A stretch of 64,000 nt of DNA. Origin: Bacillota bacterium (GTDB taxonomy: Bacteria > Bacillota > Sulfobacillia > Sulfobacillales > JAIMBI01). Position numbers and translations under genes: made by a program. Numbering within the stretch: position 1 is the first letter of the stretch; each line of letters opens with the position of its first letter. The DNA lies in assembly GCA_021846505.1 (NCBI GenBank), contig JAJZWV010000003.1:1-64000 (forward strand), written 5' to 3'. The notes under the pieces were generated by a model that saw only the letters and a program-made list of their open reading frames with translations, did no database searches and was not told where the DNA came from. Below are positions 31,010-40,348 of the stretch, piece by piece.

Positions 31010-31054
31010 TTCCGCCTGGCCACCGAGGGAGGCTGAAAGCCCGGGCGCGGCCCG

Positions 31055-31519
31055 TCATCCCCCATCCGGCAGCACCGCCACTTGGTACGCCGATACCTGC
31101 AGCAGCGTCTCCACCGCCGTGGTTATTTCCTGCCGCACCGCCGGTGCGCTGGCGCCCGTCGCCACTACCACCACCCCGCTCACCTTAGGGGCCACCACGC
31201 GTTCGCTGGTGCGCTGCGTGGCAAATTGGGTCTCCGCCCCCGAGGCCAGCGTCACGGCCACCTGCACGCGGCCGCTCCCGGGGATGGCCGCCACCACCGC
31301 CGCCACGGCCTGGTCCAGCTGGGCCTCCTGACCCGCGAGGCCGGCGGCCCCTGCCGCGGCCGCTGGCGGGCCCGGCGATGCCGGCTTGGCCGCCGCTCCC
31401 CCCCAAGAGCCCCACGCCACCAGCGCGATGCCCAGCCCTCCGACCACCAAGAGGCGCCACATGGTGGAGCGGTCATCGCGCCACAGGTTACTGAGATTGC
31501 TGCGCCAGTTGAGATCCAT
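31055..31519 (-). CDS. spoIIIAG: Stage III sporulation protein AG
   Basis: Single TM plus VQVAVTLASGAETQFA...PKVSGVVVVATGASAPAVRQEITTAVETLLQVSAYQVAVLP. Confidence 0.88.
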   Translation of the reverse strand: MDLNWRSNLSNLWRDDRSTMWRLLVVGGLGIALVAWGSWGGAAAKPASPGPPAAAAGAAGLAGQEAQLDQAVAAVVAAIPGSGRVQVAVTLASGAETQFATQRTSERVVAPKVSGVVVVATGASAPAVRQEITTAVETLLQVSAYQVAVLPDGG

Positions 31520-32006
31520 GTCCCGCTCTCCCTTCAGCCCCGGCGCCCCCGGCCGTGTTCGGACCCGGCTGGAGTGCCACCTGCACGCGCCGGGCGGGCA
31601 CCTGCATCACCTCCTCCACGGCCGCCTGGGCGGCTTGTGCCACCCCCGGCGACAGGTGCTGGCCCGAGACGAGGACTCGCACACCTGCAGCGTCTGACTG
31701 CACCACCACGCCCTCCACGCCGGGCAAGCTTTCCACCACGGCCGCTACCTCCTGGCGCTCCTGGCGCTGTACCAGCTGGCCCAGGTGGCTCGGACGCGCG
31801 GCTTGGAGCCAGCGGCTCGCCAGCGGCCGCGAAACCCCTTGGATCAAGCTCCACACGGGGCCAATCAGCGCCAGGAGGATAATCAGCCCTGCCACGAGGC
31901 TCGCGTAGCGCTTTAAGTCTCCCACCGGCAGCAGCCACTCGAGCAGGGTCGCCAGCAGCGCCAGCACAATGAGGGTGCGCACCCACTCCGCGACGCCGGG
32001 GATCAC
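31488..32006 (-). CDS. spoIIIAF: Stage III sporulation protein AF
   Basis: VAEWVRTLIVLALLATLLEWLLPVGDLKRYASLVAGLIILLALIGPV; GTG start at 32006. Confidence 0.85.
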   Translation of the reverse strand: MIPGVAEWVRTLIVLALLATLLEWLLPVGDLKRYASLVAGLIILLALIGPVWSLIQGVSRPLASRWLQAARPSHLGQLVQRQERQEVAAVVESLPGVEGVVVQSDAAGVRVLVSGQHLSPGVAQAAQAAVEEVMQVPARRVQVALQPGPNTAGGAGAEGRAGHGSQLAQQSQ

Positions 32007-33160
32007 GGCGCCACCCCACTGGCGGTGGACACCACCAGCGACACGGTGAGAAAGAACATCAGGGCCACGGCGGCGCCCACGGCCGCCAAGAGCCCCAGCC
32101 CCCCCGCCATGACCTGCAGGGTTTTGCCCACGCTGGCCACGCCCAGCGGCTCGGCGCCGGCGGCGGCCAGCCGGTACAGCAGGCTCAGAATGAGCACTTT
32201 GACCAGGGGAAACACCACCGTCAGCATCACGCCCAGGGCGACCGTGACGCCGACCGCCGTCAGCAGCAGCCCCGACGACCGCAGCACGACGTCCATCGCG
32301 TCCGAGAACAGCTTCCCCACCACCGGAATCGCGGCGTTGGTCAAAAACTTGCCGGTGCGGAGGGCGAGCCCGTCGGCCACCTTGCCGGCGGCGTTCTCCA
32401 TGGCCACGGTGGCCAGGAACAGCGTCAGCAGTCCGCCCAGGCTGAACATCGCCACTTGCTTCAGCAAGCCCGCCAGCTGGGTGAGCCGAAATTCCGGCAT
32501 CCAAGCCGACACCACCTCTAAGCCCACCGCCAGCAGCACCAGCGGCAGCACCCAGTCCGTCGTGGCCAGCGCCACCAGGTTGACGGCGCCGATAATGAGC
32601 GGGTGAAACAGCCCCGCCGAGGTCACCGCGCCGCTGGACGCCATCAGCACCACCACCACCGGAATCGACGCCTCCATCAGGTGGAGCAGGCTGTGCATCA
32701 TGGTAGCGACGACGCCGACCGCCATTCCAAACGACGACAGGGCCACCGCCACCAGCGCCGCGGTCACCACCAGCTGGGCCACCTGGGCCACGTCCCGGCC
32801 GGGAAACGCATCGGCCAGCCGCAGGACCACCGCTCCCACCACCGTGAGCACCAGCAGAATGCCCAGCAGCCGGCCCTCCACCAGCACGTCGCCGCCGGCC
32901 GCCTGCAGCACCGACCCTAACAGCTGGTGCACCTGAAACGGGTTCTGGTGGGTCAAGAGGTCGTGCACCATGGTGCCGACCGACAGATGAGGAGCCCCCG
33001 GGCTGGTGCCGAGCTGGGCCAAGGCGCGATCCAGCTCCCGCGTGTCGAGCGTCTTCAGCTCGCGCACCGCTGGGCTGACGGGAGCGGCCCACGCCGCCGG
33101 AGCCCACGCCCCACTGCCCGCCGCCACACCGACCCCCGCCGCCACCGCCCACTGCTTCAC
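32003..33160 (-). CDS. spoIIIAE: Stage III sporulation protein AE
   Basis: Multi-TM protein in operon order, GLLKQVAMFSLGGLLTLFLATVAMENAAGKVADGLALRTGKFLTNAAIPVVGKLFSDAMD. Confidence 0.9.
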   Translation of the reverse strand: MKQWAVAAGVGVAAGSGAWAPAAWAAPVSPAVRELKTLDTRELDRALAQLGTSPGAPHLSVGTMVHDLLTHQNPFQVHQLLGSVLQAAGGDVLVEGRLLGILLVLTVVGAVVLRLADAFPGRDVAQVAQLVVTAALVAVALSSFGMAVGVVATMMHSLLHLMEASIPVVVVLMASSGAVTSAGLFHPLIIGAVNLVALATTDWVLPLVLLAVGLEVVSAWMPEFRLTQLAGLLKQVAMFSLGGLLTLFLATVAMENAAGKVADGLALRTGKFLTNAAIPVVGKLFSDAMDVVLRSSGLLLTAVGVTVALGVMLTVVFPLVKVLILSLLYRLAAAGAEPLGVASVGKTLQVMAGGLGLLAAVGAAVALMFFLTVSLVVSTASGVAP

Positions 33161-33189
33161 CCTCCGTTCCCCCTCACCGCCACCAATCC

Positions 33190-33585
33190 TCAGCCGGGAA
33201 TCATCTTGAACAGCAGCTGCACGATGGCGGTCAGCACCGGCACGGCCAACACTAAGATCAGCACCTTGCCCGCCAGCTCCACCTTGCCCGCGAGCGCCCC
33301 TTCCCCGGCATCCCGCGCCACCTCGGCCCCGAGGGTGGCGAGATATGCAATCCCCAGGACCTTCAACAGCAGGGCCAGGTACAGCCCCCGCACATGCGCA
33401 AGGGTCGCAATGCGGCCCAGCGCCGCCACCACCTGGGCCAGCGGCACCAAAATCGCCAGCAGCAGCACCACCGCGGCCGCCAGCCGCACCACCATCGCCA
33501 CCGACCGCTGCTGGAACTGCCCCAGGACCGCCAGCAGGACGGTGGCGGTGAGCCCGACGCCCACCAAGCGCAGGACGGTGGTCAT
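33190..33585 (-). CDS. spoIIIAD: Stage III sporulation protein AD
   Basis: Small TM protein, operon position and size. Confidence 0.85.
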   Translation of the reverse strand: MTTVLRLVGVGLTATVLLAVLGQFQQRSVAMVVRLAAAVVLLLAILVPLAQVVAALGRIATLAHVRGLYLALLLKVLGIAYLATLGAEVARDAGEGALAGKVELAGKVLILVLAVPVLTAIVQLLFKMIPG

Positions 33586-33591
33586 GGCGGG

Positions 33592-33789
33592 CTATAGGTG
33601 GAACAGGGTGAGCACCGTCTTGAACAGCTGCCCGATCACCTGCACCACCATCAGGAGCATCACCGCCACGCCGCCCACGGCCACCAAATTGCCAAGTTCC
33701 TTGCGGTTGACGCGGTCCAGAATTTCGTAGGCGATCGCCACCACGAACCCGATGCCGGCCAGCCGCAGGATCAGGTCAATGTTGACCAT
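33592..33789 (-). CDS. spoIIIAC: Stage III sporulation protein AC
   Basis: 65-aa two-TM protein MVNIDLILRLAGIGFVVAIAYEILDRVNRKELGNLVAVGGVAVMLLMVVQVIGQLF. Confidence 0.9.
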   Translation of the reverse strand: MVNIDLILRLAGIGFVVAIAYEILDRVNRKELGNLVAVGGVAVMLLMVVQVIGQLFKTVLTLFHL

Positions 33790-33811
33790 GCTGCCTCCTT
33801 GCCCCCCTGCC

Positions 33812-34330
33812 TCACGCCACGAGCACCGCTAGGGCCACCGCCGACAGCGCCACCAGGCTGCCCACCGCCCGCCCGGCCCCATCGCGCGCGTGCCGCGCCT
33901 CACCTTCCAGGCGGGACAATCGCTGCCGGCACGCGTCCAAGTGCACCACGGCCTGTTCGCGGGAGTAGCGGCCCAGCACGGGCCCCAGCTCCATCAGCAC
34001 GGCCGCGTCCTCCGGCGCCAGAAAGTCCGCCGCGGCAAGGCAGTCGCGCCACACCGCTTCGGTCGTCCCTCGCGACGCCAAGCCCTGAAGAAACCGCCCG
34101 GTGGCTCGCCCCACACCGGGAGGCGCGCCGCGCCGCGCCTCCGCCACCGCTCGGGACAGTTCTCGGCCCTGCCACATCACCTCGGAGCCCAGGCGCGCCA
34201 GCCAGGTTTGCCAGCCCGCCAGCTCCTCTACCCGGCGCCGGTACGGGCGGGCAGCGACGCGGCCCCCGAGCATGCCCGCCAGCGCGAGCAGCAGCGCTCC
34301 CAGCACTCGGAGCGACCACGGCGCCGGCAT
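33812..34330 (-). CDS. spoIIIAB: Stage III sporulation protein AB
   Basis: MPAPWSLRVLGALLLALAGMLGGRVAARPYRRRVEELAGWQTWLARLGSEVMWQGRELSRA. Confidence 0.85.
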   Translation of the reverse strand: MPAPWSLRVLGALLLALAGMLGGRVAARPYRRRVEELAGWQTWLARLGSEVMWQGRELSRAVAEARRGAPPGVGRATGRFLQGLASRGTTEAVWRDCLAAADFLAPEDAAVLMELGPVLGRYSREQAVVHLDACRQRLSRLEGEARHARDGAGRAVGSLVALSAVALAVLVA

Positions 34331-35265
34331 CAGACGCGCCCCGCGCCCAGCAGCTTGCCGCCGGGGCCCAGCTCCACCACGGCGTCCACTACCATGTTCC
34401 GCAGGAGCGCGCCCACCATCGGATGGCGGCGGGCTTCCGCGCGGCTCGCCGCATGCGCCGTGGCCAGCACCGCACAGCCGGACCGCCGCACCCATTCCAG
34501 GGCCGCGACGTCCTCCTCGCTGCCCACTTCGTCCACCGCCACGGCGTCGGGCCCGAGCGCGCGGACCGCCGCGCGCAGGCCCGCGGGCTTGGGCCATCCG
34601 TCGAGCACGTCCGTGTGAGCGCCCAGGTCCAGCCGGTCTGGCCCCGTGCCCCCCTGAATCTCACTCCGCTCGTCCACCACCACCAGGCGGCGGCCGGCCT
34701 CGGACCACTGGCGCACCAAATCCCGGAGCACGGTCGTTTTCCCCGTCCGCGGCGGCCCCACCAGCAGCACCGACGGATCCGTGCGGTCGGGAACCACCTT
34801 CGCCAGCATCTGCAGCACGCCATCGGCGGCGCCCCGCACCGCGCGGGCAACGCGCAGGTCCACGCCGGTCCAGTCGCGGAGGGTGGCCACCCGCCCCTGG
34901 CTTAAGACGGCGCGGCCGGCCAACCCCGCCCGATGTCCGCCGGGCAGCGTCAGAAAGCCCTCCGCCAGCTCATGCTCGCGGGCATACAGCGATCGGTCGG
35001 CGAGGCGCTCCACCAGGGCGGCGATGTCGTCGGGGGCCAGGACCGGCAGCCCCGCGGCGCGGTCAGACGCCCCGCCCGGGCCCAGATAGGTCCACCAGCC
35101 GGACCCGTACAGCACCACGGGGCGGCGCACCCGAAAGCGAATTTCCTCGAGGCTGGCGGCCTGCTCCCGGCGCTGGGTGCCAAACCGAAGAAAGCCGGGC
35201 ACTAGCATGCTGGGCAGCCACTGCTCCATTCCGCCGGCCACGGCCGCCGACACCGAATTCACCAC
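34330..35265 (-). CDS. spoIIIAA: Stage III sporulation protein AA (ATPase)
   Basis: LLVGPPRTGKTTVLRDLVR Walker A, VVVDERSEI Walker B, LEEIRFRVRRPVVLY. Confidence 0.93.
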   Translation of the reverse strand: MVNSVSAAVAGGMEQWLPSMLVPGFLRFGTQRREQAASLEEIRFRVRRPVVLYGSGWWTYLGPGGASDRAAGLPVLAPDDIAALVERLADRSLYAREHELAEGFLTLPGGHRAGLAGRAVLSQGRVATLRDWTGVDLRVARAVRGAADGVLQMLAKVVPDRTDPSVLLVGPPRTGKTTVLRDLVRQWSEAGRRLVVVDERSEIQGGTGPDRLDLGAHTDVLDGWPKPAGLRAAVRALGPDAVAVDEVGSEEDVAALEWVRRSGCAVLATAHAASRAEARRHPMVGALLRNMVVDAVVELGPGGKLLGAGRV

Positions 35266-35554
35266 GCCCGTCCCTCCCGTCCGCGTCGTCGTGGACCACT
35301 CTATGGGACGGGCCGCCGGCTTAGACGCCTTGGCTGGGCCTCGGGGGACTTTCGCCGCGCGCCCAGACCTCCAGCGCGCCGCGGGGGGATCACGGGCAGC
35401 GCGCCGCCCATCCCGCCGAGAGGTGACAGCGCAGCAGCCTCCGCTCGCTCCCGGCGCGGCTGGCCCGCGTGCAACAAGCCCCAGCCGATTTGGAGGCCCG
35501 CGGGGCGCCCGGAGGCGCCGTTCCGGCCGGATGGCGCCCAGATCAACGTTCCAG

Positions 35555-35700
35555 AGCTGGACCCTCACATCTTGGTGACCAAGACTCGGGGGTGTACAGC
35601 ACGCCGATGATGGGTCAGTGGTCGTGGATGCGAAGGCCGGGGTGATGGTCGGCGCGACCTTGTCGGCGCATCGCCATGACCAGCACGCGCGGGCTCCCGC
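35555..35700 (+). pseudogene. Possible transposase fragment (IS1182-like core)
   Basis: TRGVQHADDGSVVVDAKAGVMVGATLSAHRHDQHARAPAL resembles the ...vDa..GvIVaa.vT...nDq..l.P core of IS1182-type transposases. Confidence 0.3.
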
Positions 35701-36690
35701 CCTGACAGGGGGGGGCAAGGTCACCGAGGGGCGCGAGGGGCCCAGCTCACGGCGGACGCGGGGGCCTTTCCGCCGGGAGGCACTCCAGGCGGGCCATGGC
35801 GTCACGCAGCGCCGCTCCGGCGTCGTGGTGCTCACGGACACGCGGCACTTCCAAGTGGGGCATTTCGTGTGGCCGCCGGGGGCGCTGGCGGCCCTCGTGG
35901 CCCGCCCATTTTCTACCAGGCTGCGCCCTGGCCGCTATCTCTTGTCCGCCGCGACGCCAAAGAGTGGCGTGGGGTCGGAGACATCGCCGGCATATGCGGG
36001 GGGTGCACCTACTGGGGTCTTCCACGGTCGCCAGTCGGGCGAGATCCCCCCGGCTGAGACCGTGGCGCTTGTGCTGAGGGTGGCCTCGCTGGGCACGCGT
36101 CCCGGGTTGGTCGGCGTCGAGTGAAAAGGATCCCCAACACCAGGTGCGCGGCTCCGGAGGCACCGATGTCTACAGGGATGGCCCAATCGGGAGCGGCGGT
36201 CAAGGTAGGGCGGGGCCCGCCATACGCCGGCAAAGCCGACCACCGATGGTGGAGCCAGGGCCCGAACGGGACCCAGGCAAACCCATGCAACCAGGGCAGG
36301 GAGGCCACGATGCCCGCATTCCAGCCACGGCGGCCCAGGTTAAGGGGCGCCGCTTCCAGCCAATGGACTGCGCTACCCTCGTCTCGAAGAGCCACGGCAG
36401 CCGAGCAGAGCCGCCAGCGGTGCCATGCCACGGCCAGCGACCCAAAGGTCCGTGGCCACCAGCCAGCGCCCATACCCGTACCCGGTGGTCGGGGCGCGGC
36501 CCAGTGGATTCACCGGTTGCCACCCGAGTGCGACACCCAAGGTTGCGGCCGCCACCGCGATGGCCAGGCGGCGCGCGGCGGACCAAACGCACCGCCAAGC
36601 GGCGATCCCCGATGGCGCCAATCACCCCGGCCCTCCCGACGGGGCTCCTCGTTGATGGCGCTGTTCGGCGGGCCCCAGGGGAATCCTCGC

Positions 36691-37993
36691 TCAGGGGCTT
36701 CCGCAGCGACCGGTCCCCACCGACCTGCGGCCACCCGCGCAGCCGGCAGGGCCGGTGCGGGCGGTCCACGCCCCCAGCAGGGCAGCCAGGCCGATAAACC
36801 CGGCGAAGATAGCGGTGGACGCTGCCGCGCCGAGATAGTCACTGGCGATCGCCAGCCCGACGACGGGCAGGCCCACCCCGAGGTAGGCCGCGCAGTAGTA
36901 GGTGGCCAGTAGTCCGCCGCGGTCGTCCTTGGAGGCGAGGCGATTGACCACCCCAAGGCTGCCCATAGCGGCCAATCCGACCCCGACCCCACCGACGACC
37001 GCGGCGGCGAGCATCACCCCGATCGATGATGTGCGGAGGGCCATCACCACCATGGCCAGGGCGGGCAGCAGCACAACTAGGCCCGTTCGGACAGCCCTGT
37101 TGCGCTGCAGGCGGCGTACGAACAGCTGGGTGAGCGTCGCCACGGCGAAGAGGACACACACGACCGCCCCGGCCACCAGAGGACTGTGGATATGCAGGTG
37201 GAGGGACAGGAATGACGGTACGAGGGACGCAAACAGGCCGAACACCGCGAACGCCGCGAACGCCGCCGCCAGTGCCGCGACGAAGCTGCGGTTGCCCCGC
37301 GGCGGCCAGACCGGCAAGCGGAGAACCAGCCGGCCCCTAGTCCCCATGGTCTCGGGGAGGGTGGCTAACGCCACCGAGGCGGTGACTAACACACCCAAGA
37401 AGACAGAGAAGGGCAAGGTCGTGGGCGCCGGGCCGTACTGGGCGAGCCCGCCGGCGAACAGCGGCCCCAGACCGAATCCGCCCAGGCTGGCTCCTGTGGT
37501 CGCCCGGGTGACTAGCCCGGCCCGGCCCGGTGCCAGGTCGGCGAGGTAGGCCGCGCCGGTCGCAAGCACTAGGGCCGGTGGAGATCCCTGACAGGAACCG
37601 CCCGGCGTACAGCCCGGCGACCGTGGGAACGGTCAGGAACACGGCGGTGCTCGCCAGCGCCGAGGCGATGGCGATGCCCAGCACGGGGCGGCGGCCGATG
37701 GCGTCCGACAGCCGACCCAAGAGCAGCAGGCCCCCGAGCGTTCCGGCGGCGTAGACGGCGAAGATTGCGGTCAGCACCCCGTTGGAGAAATGTAGCTGCG
37801 CCTGCCAGAGCACGTAGAGGGGGGGGACCGTGCCACCCAACACGGTGGCGAACAGTACGCCGGCCGCTAACCAGAACACTACACCAACCCGGCGCTGCCC
37901 CTCGGCACCCTCACCGACCACTAGGCCGAGCTCTCCAGCCCATCGCGTCGCCGACCGGGGGACGCCCTGTTTTGACGAGCCACGCGAGCCCAT
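36691..37993 (-). pseudogene. MFS transporter interrupted by a 1-nt frameshift
   Basis: N-terminal half in ORF 37337..37993 (...GRLSDAIGRRPVLGIAIA...AGRFLSGISTG) continues in ORF 36691..37569 (LATGAAYLADLAPGRAGLVTRATTG...); switch at about 37568-37578. Confidence 0.85.
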
Positions 37994-38374
37994 AAGGCAG
38001 GTGTAAAACTTCTGTTGTGCTGGCCGAAAAATTCACTGGGCAGATTCCGGATTGATCCGCGCCAACGGCCCCTGGGTGGCGCGCGGAGGACGCCGCGGGG
38101 ATCGGCCTTCGGTCTCCGAGTTTGGGTTCGGACCGCCATGGGCATCAGCTCCCCTCCAAATTGTAGCAGACCAGGCGGCTGCCACAGGTGGCCGAACTCC
38201 GACACGAGGAACTCTCCCTCCTCCGCCTCGCCTAAGAGGCCGAGGGAGGGACTTCCGGGATCGCTTTCGGGGGTACCTGGTGCGTCGATCACTACGCGGG
38301 GTCCGTGGACCGCAACGTCTGATGCAACTCGCCCCCGACGCAGCCACTCGGACGCCATTTCGCCGAGGCGCGTC

Positions 38375-38610
38375 GTCCGACCAAGCCTTCTTGCTCCCCC
38401 CGCGCGTCGCAGAGCGGCTGCCTTCCGGCCACCTAGCGCGCGCCGTGGACGAGGCCACTGACCCGCTGGACCTGTCGGCGGCGGAGGTCGCCTTTCACAC
38501 CACCGGCGCCAGCAGGCCAACTGTGCCCCAAGCTGTTGCTGAAGCTCTTGACCGATGGCTACCTGACGCAGCGCTTTGACTGGCGCCGGCGCCTGGGCGC
38601 CGCGCGCCGG
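38375..38610 (+). pseudogene. IS1182-family transposase N-terminal remnant, frameshifted
   Basis: FLLPPRVAERLPSGHLARAVDEATDPLDLSAAEVAFHTTGASRPT followed in another frame by LLLKLLTDGYLTQRFDWRR. Confidence 0.7.
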
Positions 38611-38722
38611 GAGGGTGCCCTGATAGGGCGGGCCCGCCTGCAGCAGCCCCAGCACAGGTACAGCCCGGGGGCACCCGCCTCCATGCCCCTCTGCTCCAGG
38701 TGGTGGCGCACCCGTGCACAGA

Positions 38723-38750
38723 GGCGCCCGCTCTCGGGAGAGCGGGCGCC
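38723..38750. repeat. Perfect 12-bp inverted repeat (hairpin with 4-nt loop)
   Basis: ggcgcccgctct-cggg-agagcgggcgcc, just beyond the stop of the CD1247-type gene. Confidence 0.85.
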
Positions 38751-38769
38751 AAGCGGAGCTCCGGGTGCC

Positions 38770-39273
38770 TCACGCGTGGTCTGAGGCAGACTCCCAGCTG
38801 TCCCCCGCGAGATCAGCTGGGTCGTCTTCGTCGGTCACCAGCTGATCCGCAGCGCTGTCAAATACCACATACCCGCAGTGCGGGCACGTCAGCTCGACGC
38901 CCTCCTGAGAAAACAGATGTTCCGCATAATAGCTCGGCTGGTCGCACTGGGGGCACTCCAGCTCCACATAGGCTTCGTCGTCATCCAAGTCACCGAGCTG
39001 CGCGGATGGCGCGCCGTCCCCCAAGATAGCCTCATCGCCGTCGTCCTCGTCGTCGTACAGAGACTCCTCGAGACACAGCAAGTCGTTGTCGATTTCCTCG
39101 ACGTAATCTTCCACCTCACGCTGCCCTTGCCGAAGTTCGTCCACGTCCCGCGCCACCGCCCGCAGCACTTGGATCACTTCAGCCAGCACCTTGCCCTCTC
39201 GACCCGAGTCCGCCAGGTCATAGCGCTCCGCGAGCCCCGCCACGTAGGCCACCTTGCGCCGCAGTTCGGCCAT
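38770..39273 (-). CDS. CD1247 N-terminal domain-containing protein (zinc ribbon)
   Basis: MAELRRKVAYVAGLAERYDLADSGREGKVLAEVIQVLRAVARDVDELR... ECPQCDQPSYYAE...LTCPHCGYVVF. Confidence 0.85.
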   Translation of the reverse strand: MAELRRKVAYVAGLAERYDLADSGREGKVLAEVIQVLRAVARDVDELRQGQREVEDYVEEIDNDLLCLEESLYDDEDDGDEAILGDGAPSAQLGDLDDDEAYVELECPQCDQPSYYAEHLFSQEGVELTCPHCGYVVFDSAADQLVTDEDDPADLAGDSWESASDHA

Positions 39274-39408
39274 GCGCTCCCTCCTCCGCGGCCTTAACGT
39301 GCACGGCGCCCCCACCTTTCATACGGCTCACGCGGCGGTGGGCCGCCAGCGCCTTTTCAAAATGTTTGCCATGCCATCGCCGGGCGTGATCCGCAGCGCG
39401 CGGGCCCC

Positions 39409-39857
39409 TCATGCCGGCTGGACATCGACCGCCCCCACCCGGTAGTCGAGATCGTCGCGCACGGTGCGCCCGATGAAGCACTGATCCCGGGCCGCCGCGG
39501 CCGCCGCCAGATATTCCGCGCGCCGGGCGCAGTCGCCGCCCACAATCGTCGGATGGACGGCAATCGCACTGAAACGAGCCGCGCGCGGATAGTCCGACAC
39601 CACCCCCTCGGTTCCGAGATCCACCCGCTCGAGGGGAGGCCGGCCCGCTCAATTACCCGATGCAGCGTGCCGCTGTAGCACGACGCCACGGCCGCCAGCA
39701 GCAGCTCCTCAGGGCTGGTGCCCTCCCCGCGGCCCCCCATCGTCTCCGGTGCGCTGTACCGAACCGCGTGGCCGCTGAGAAACAGCGTGCCGCTCCCCGC
39801 GCGGCCCGAGCCTTCCCATACCGCACCCACCGCAAAGTTCAAATCGGCCACTCTCAT
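39409..39857 (-). pseudogene. OsmC family protein with a 1-nt frameshift
   Basis: MRVADLNFAVGAVWEGSG...GEGTSPEELLLAAVASCYSGTLHRVIERAGLP | ERVDLGTEGVVSDYPRAARFSAIAVHPTIVGGD...RDQCFIGRTVRDDLDYRVGAVDV; frame break at GGGG 39633-39636. Confidence 0.85.
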
Positions 39858-39882
39858 CACCCTTTCTTGACCTGACCCCACC

Positions 39883-39898
39883 GGTGATCCCCCGCACA
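39883..39898. promoter_or_regulatory. Crp/Fnr-type operator-like site (degenerate)
   Basis: gGTGAtcccccGCACa between the OsmC gene and the gene at 39961. Confidence 0.4.
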
Positions 39899-39960
39899 GT
39901 TGCGCCGCCGCCGATGCCGCACCGTGGCCCTGACCAGTCTGGCACATAGGAGGCCGCGCA

Positions 39961-40338
39961 GTGATTTGGGCACACACTCCCAAGTGGACCGGGGCCGAAT
40001 GGGTGGCGCGCGTCGACGTGCGAGAGGGGGTATACCAGCGGTCGGGCTATCCGGTCACCGTGACCTACCTGGGCCCGGGCCCCGCCGACGCCGCGGAGAC
40101 GCTGCGCCAGGTCGTCGAGGCGCTGGTGCGCCTCCACCTGCGCAAGGGAGGGCTCGCGCCCGGCGGCATGCTGGTCAACTGGCGCCACACCCAAGACGGT
40201 GCCTTTGGCCAGGATGGGCTGGACACGGTCCGCCCGCTCATGGCGGCGCTGGACCAGCAGCTGGCGCTCATGTCTCACTGCGACGGCCATGGCTACTACC
40301 ATCGCCGACAGCCGCGCGGACCGAGGATCCGGGATTGA
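39961..40338 (+). CDS. Hypothetical protein
   Basis: 125-aa ORF preceded by a purine-rich ribosome-binding-like stretch (aggaggccgc); ends SHCDGHGYYHRRQPRG. Confidence 0.55.
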   Translation: MIWAHTPKWTGAEWVARVDVREGVYQRSGYPVTVTYLGPGPADAAETLRQVVEALVRLHLRKGGLAPGGMLVNWRHTQDGAFGQDGLDTVRPLMAALDQQLALMSHCDGHGYYHRRQPRGPRIRD

Positions 40339-40348
40339 CGCCCATGCG

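Noticed and set aside
31488-33152. 554-aa minus-strand ORF spanning spoIIIAE and spoIIIAF
   Set aside because: Only its C-terminal part is real SpoIIIAF; the Gly/Arg-rich first two-thirds is a frame shadow of spoIIIAE.
37240-37275. Short repeat gccgcgaacgccgcgaacgcc
   Set aside because: Explained by an Ala/Phe-rich TM segment (AAFAAFAVFG) of the MFS gene.
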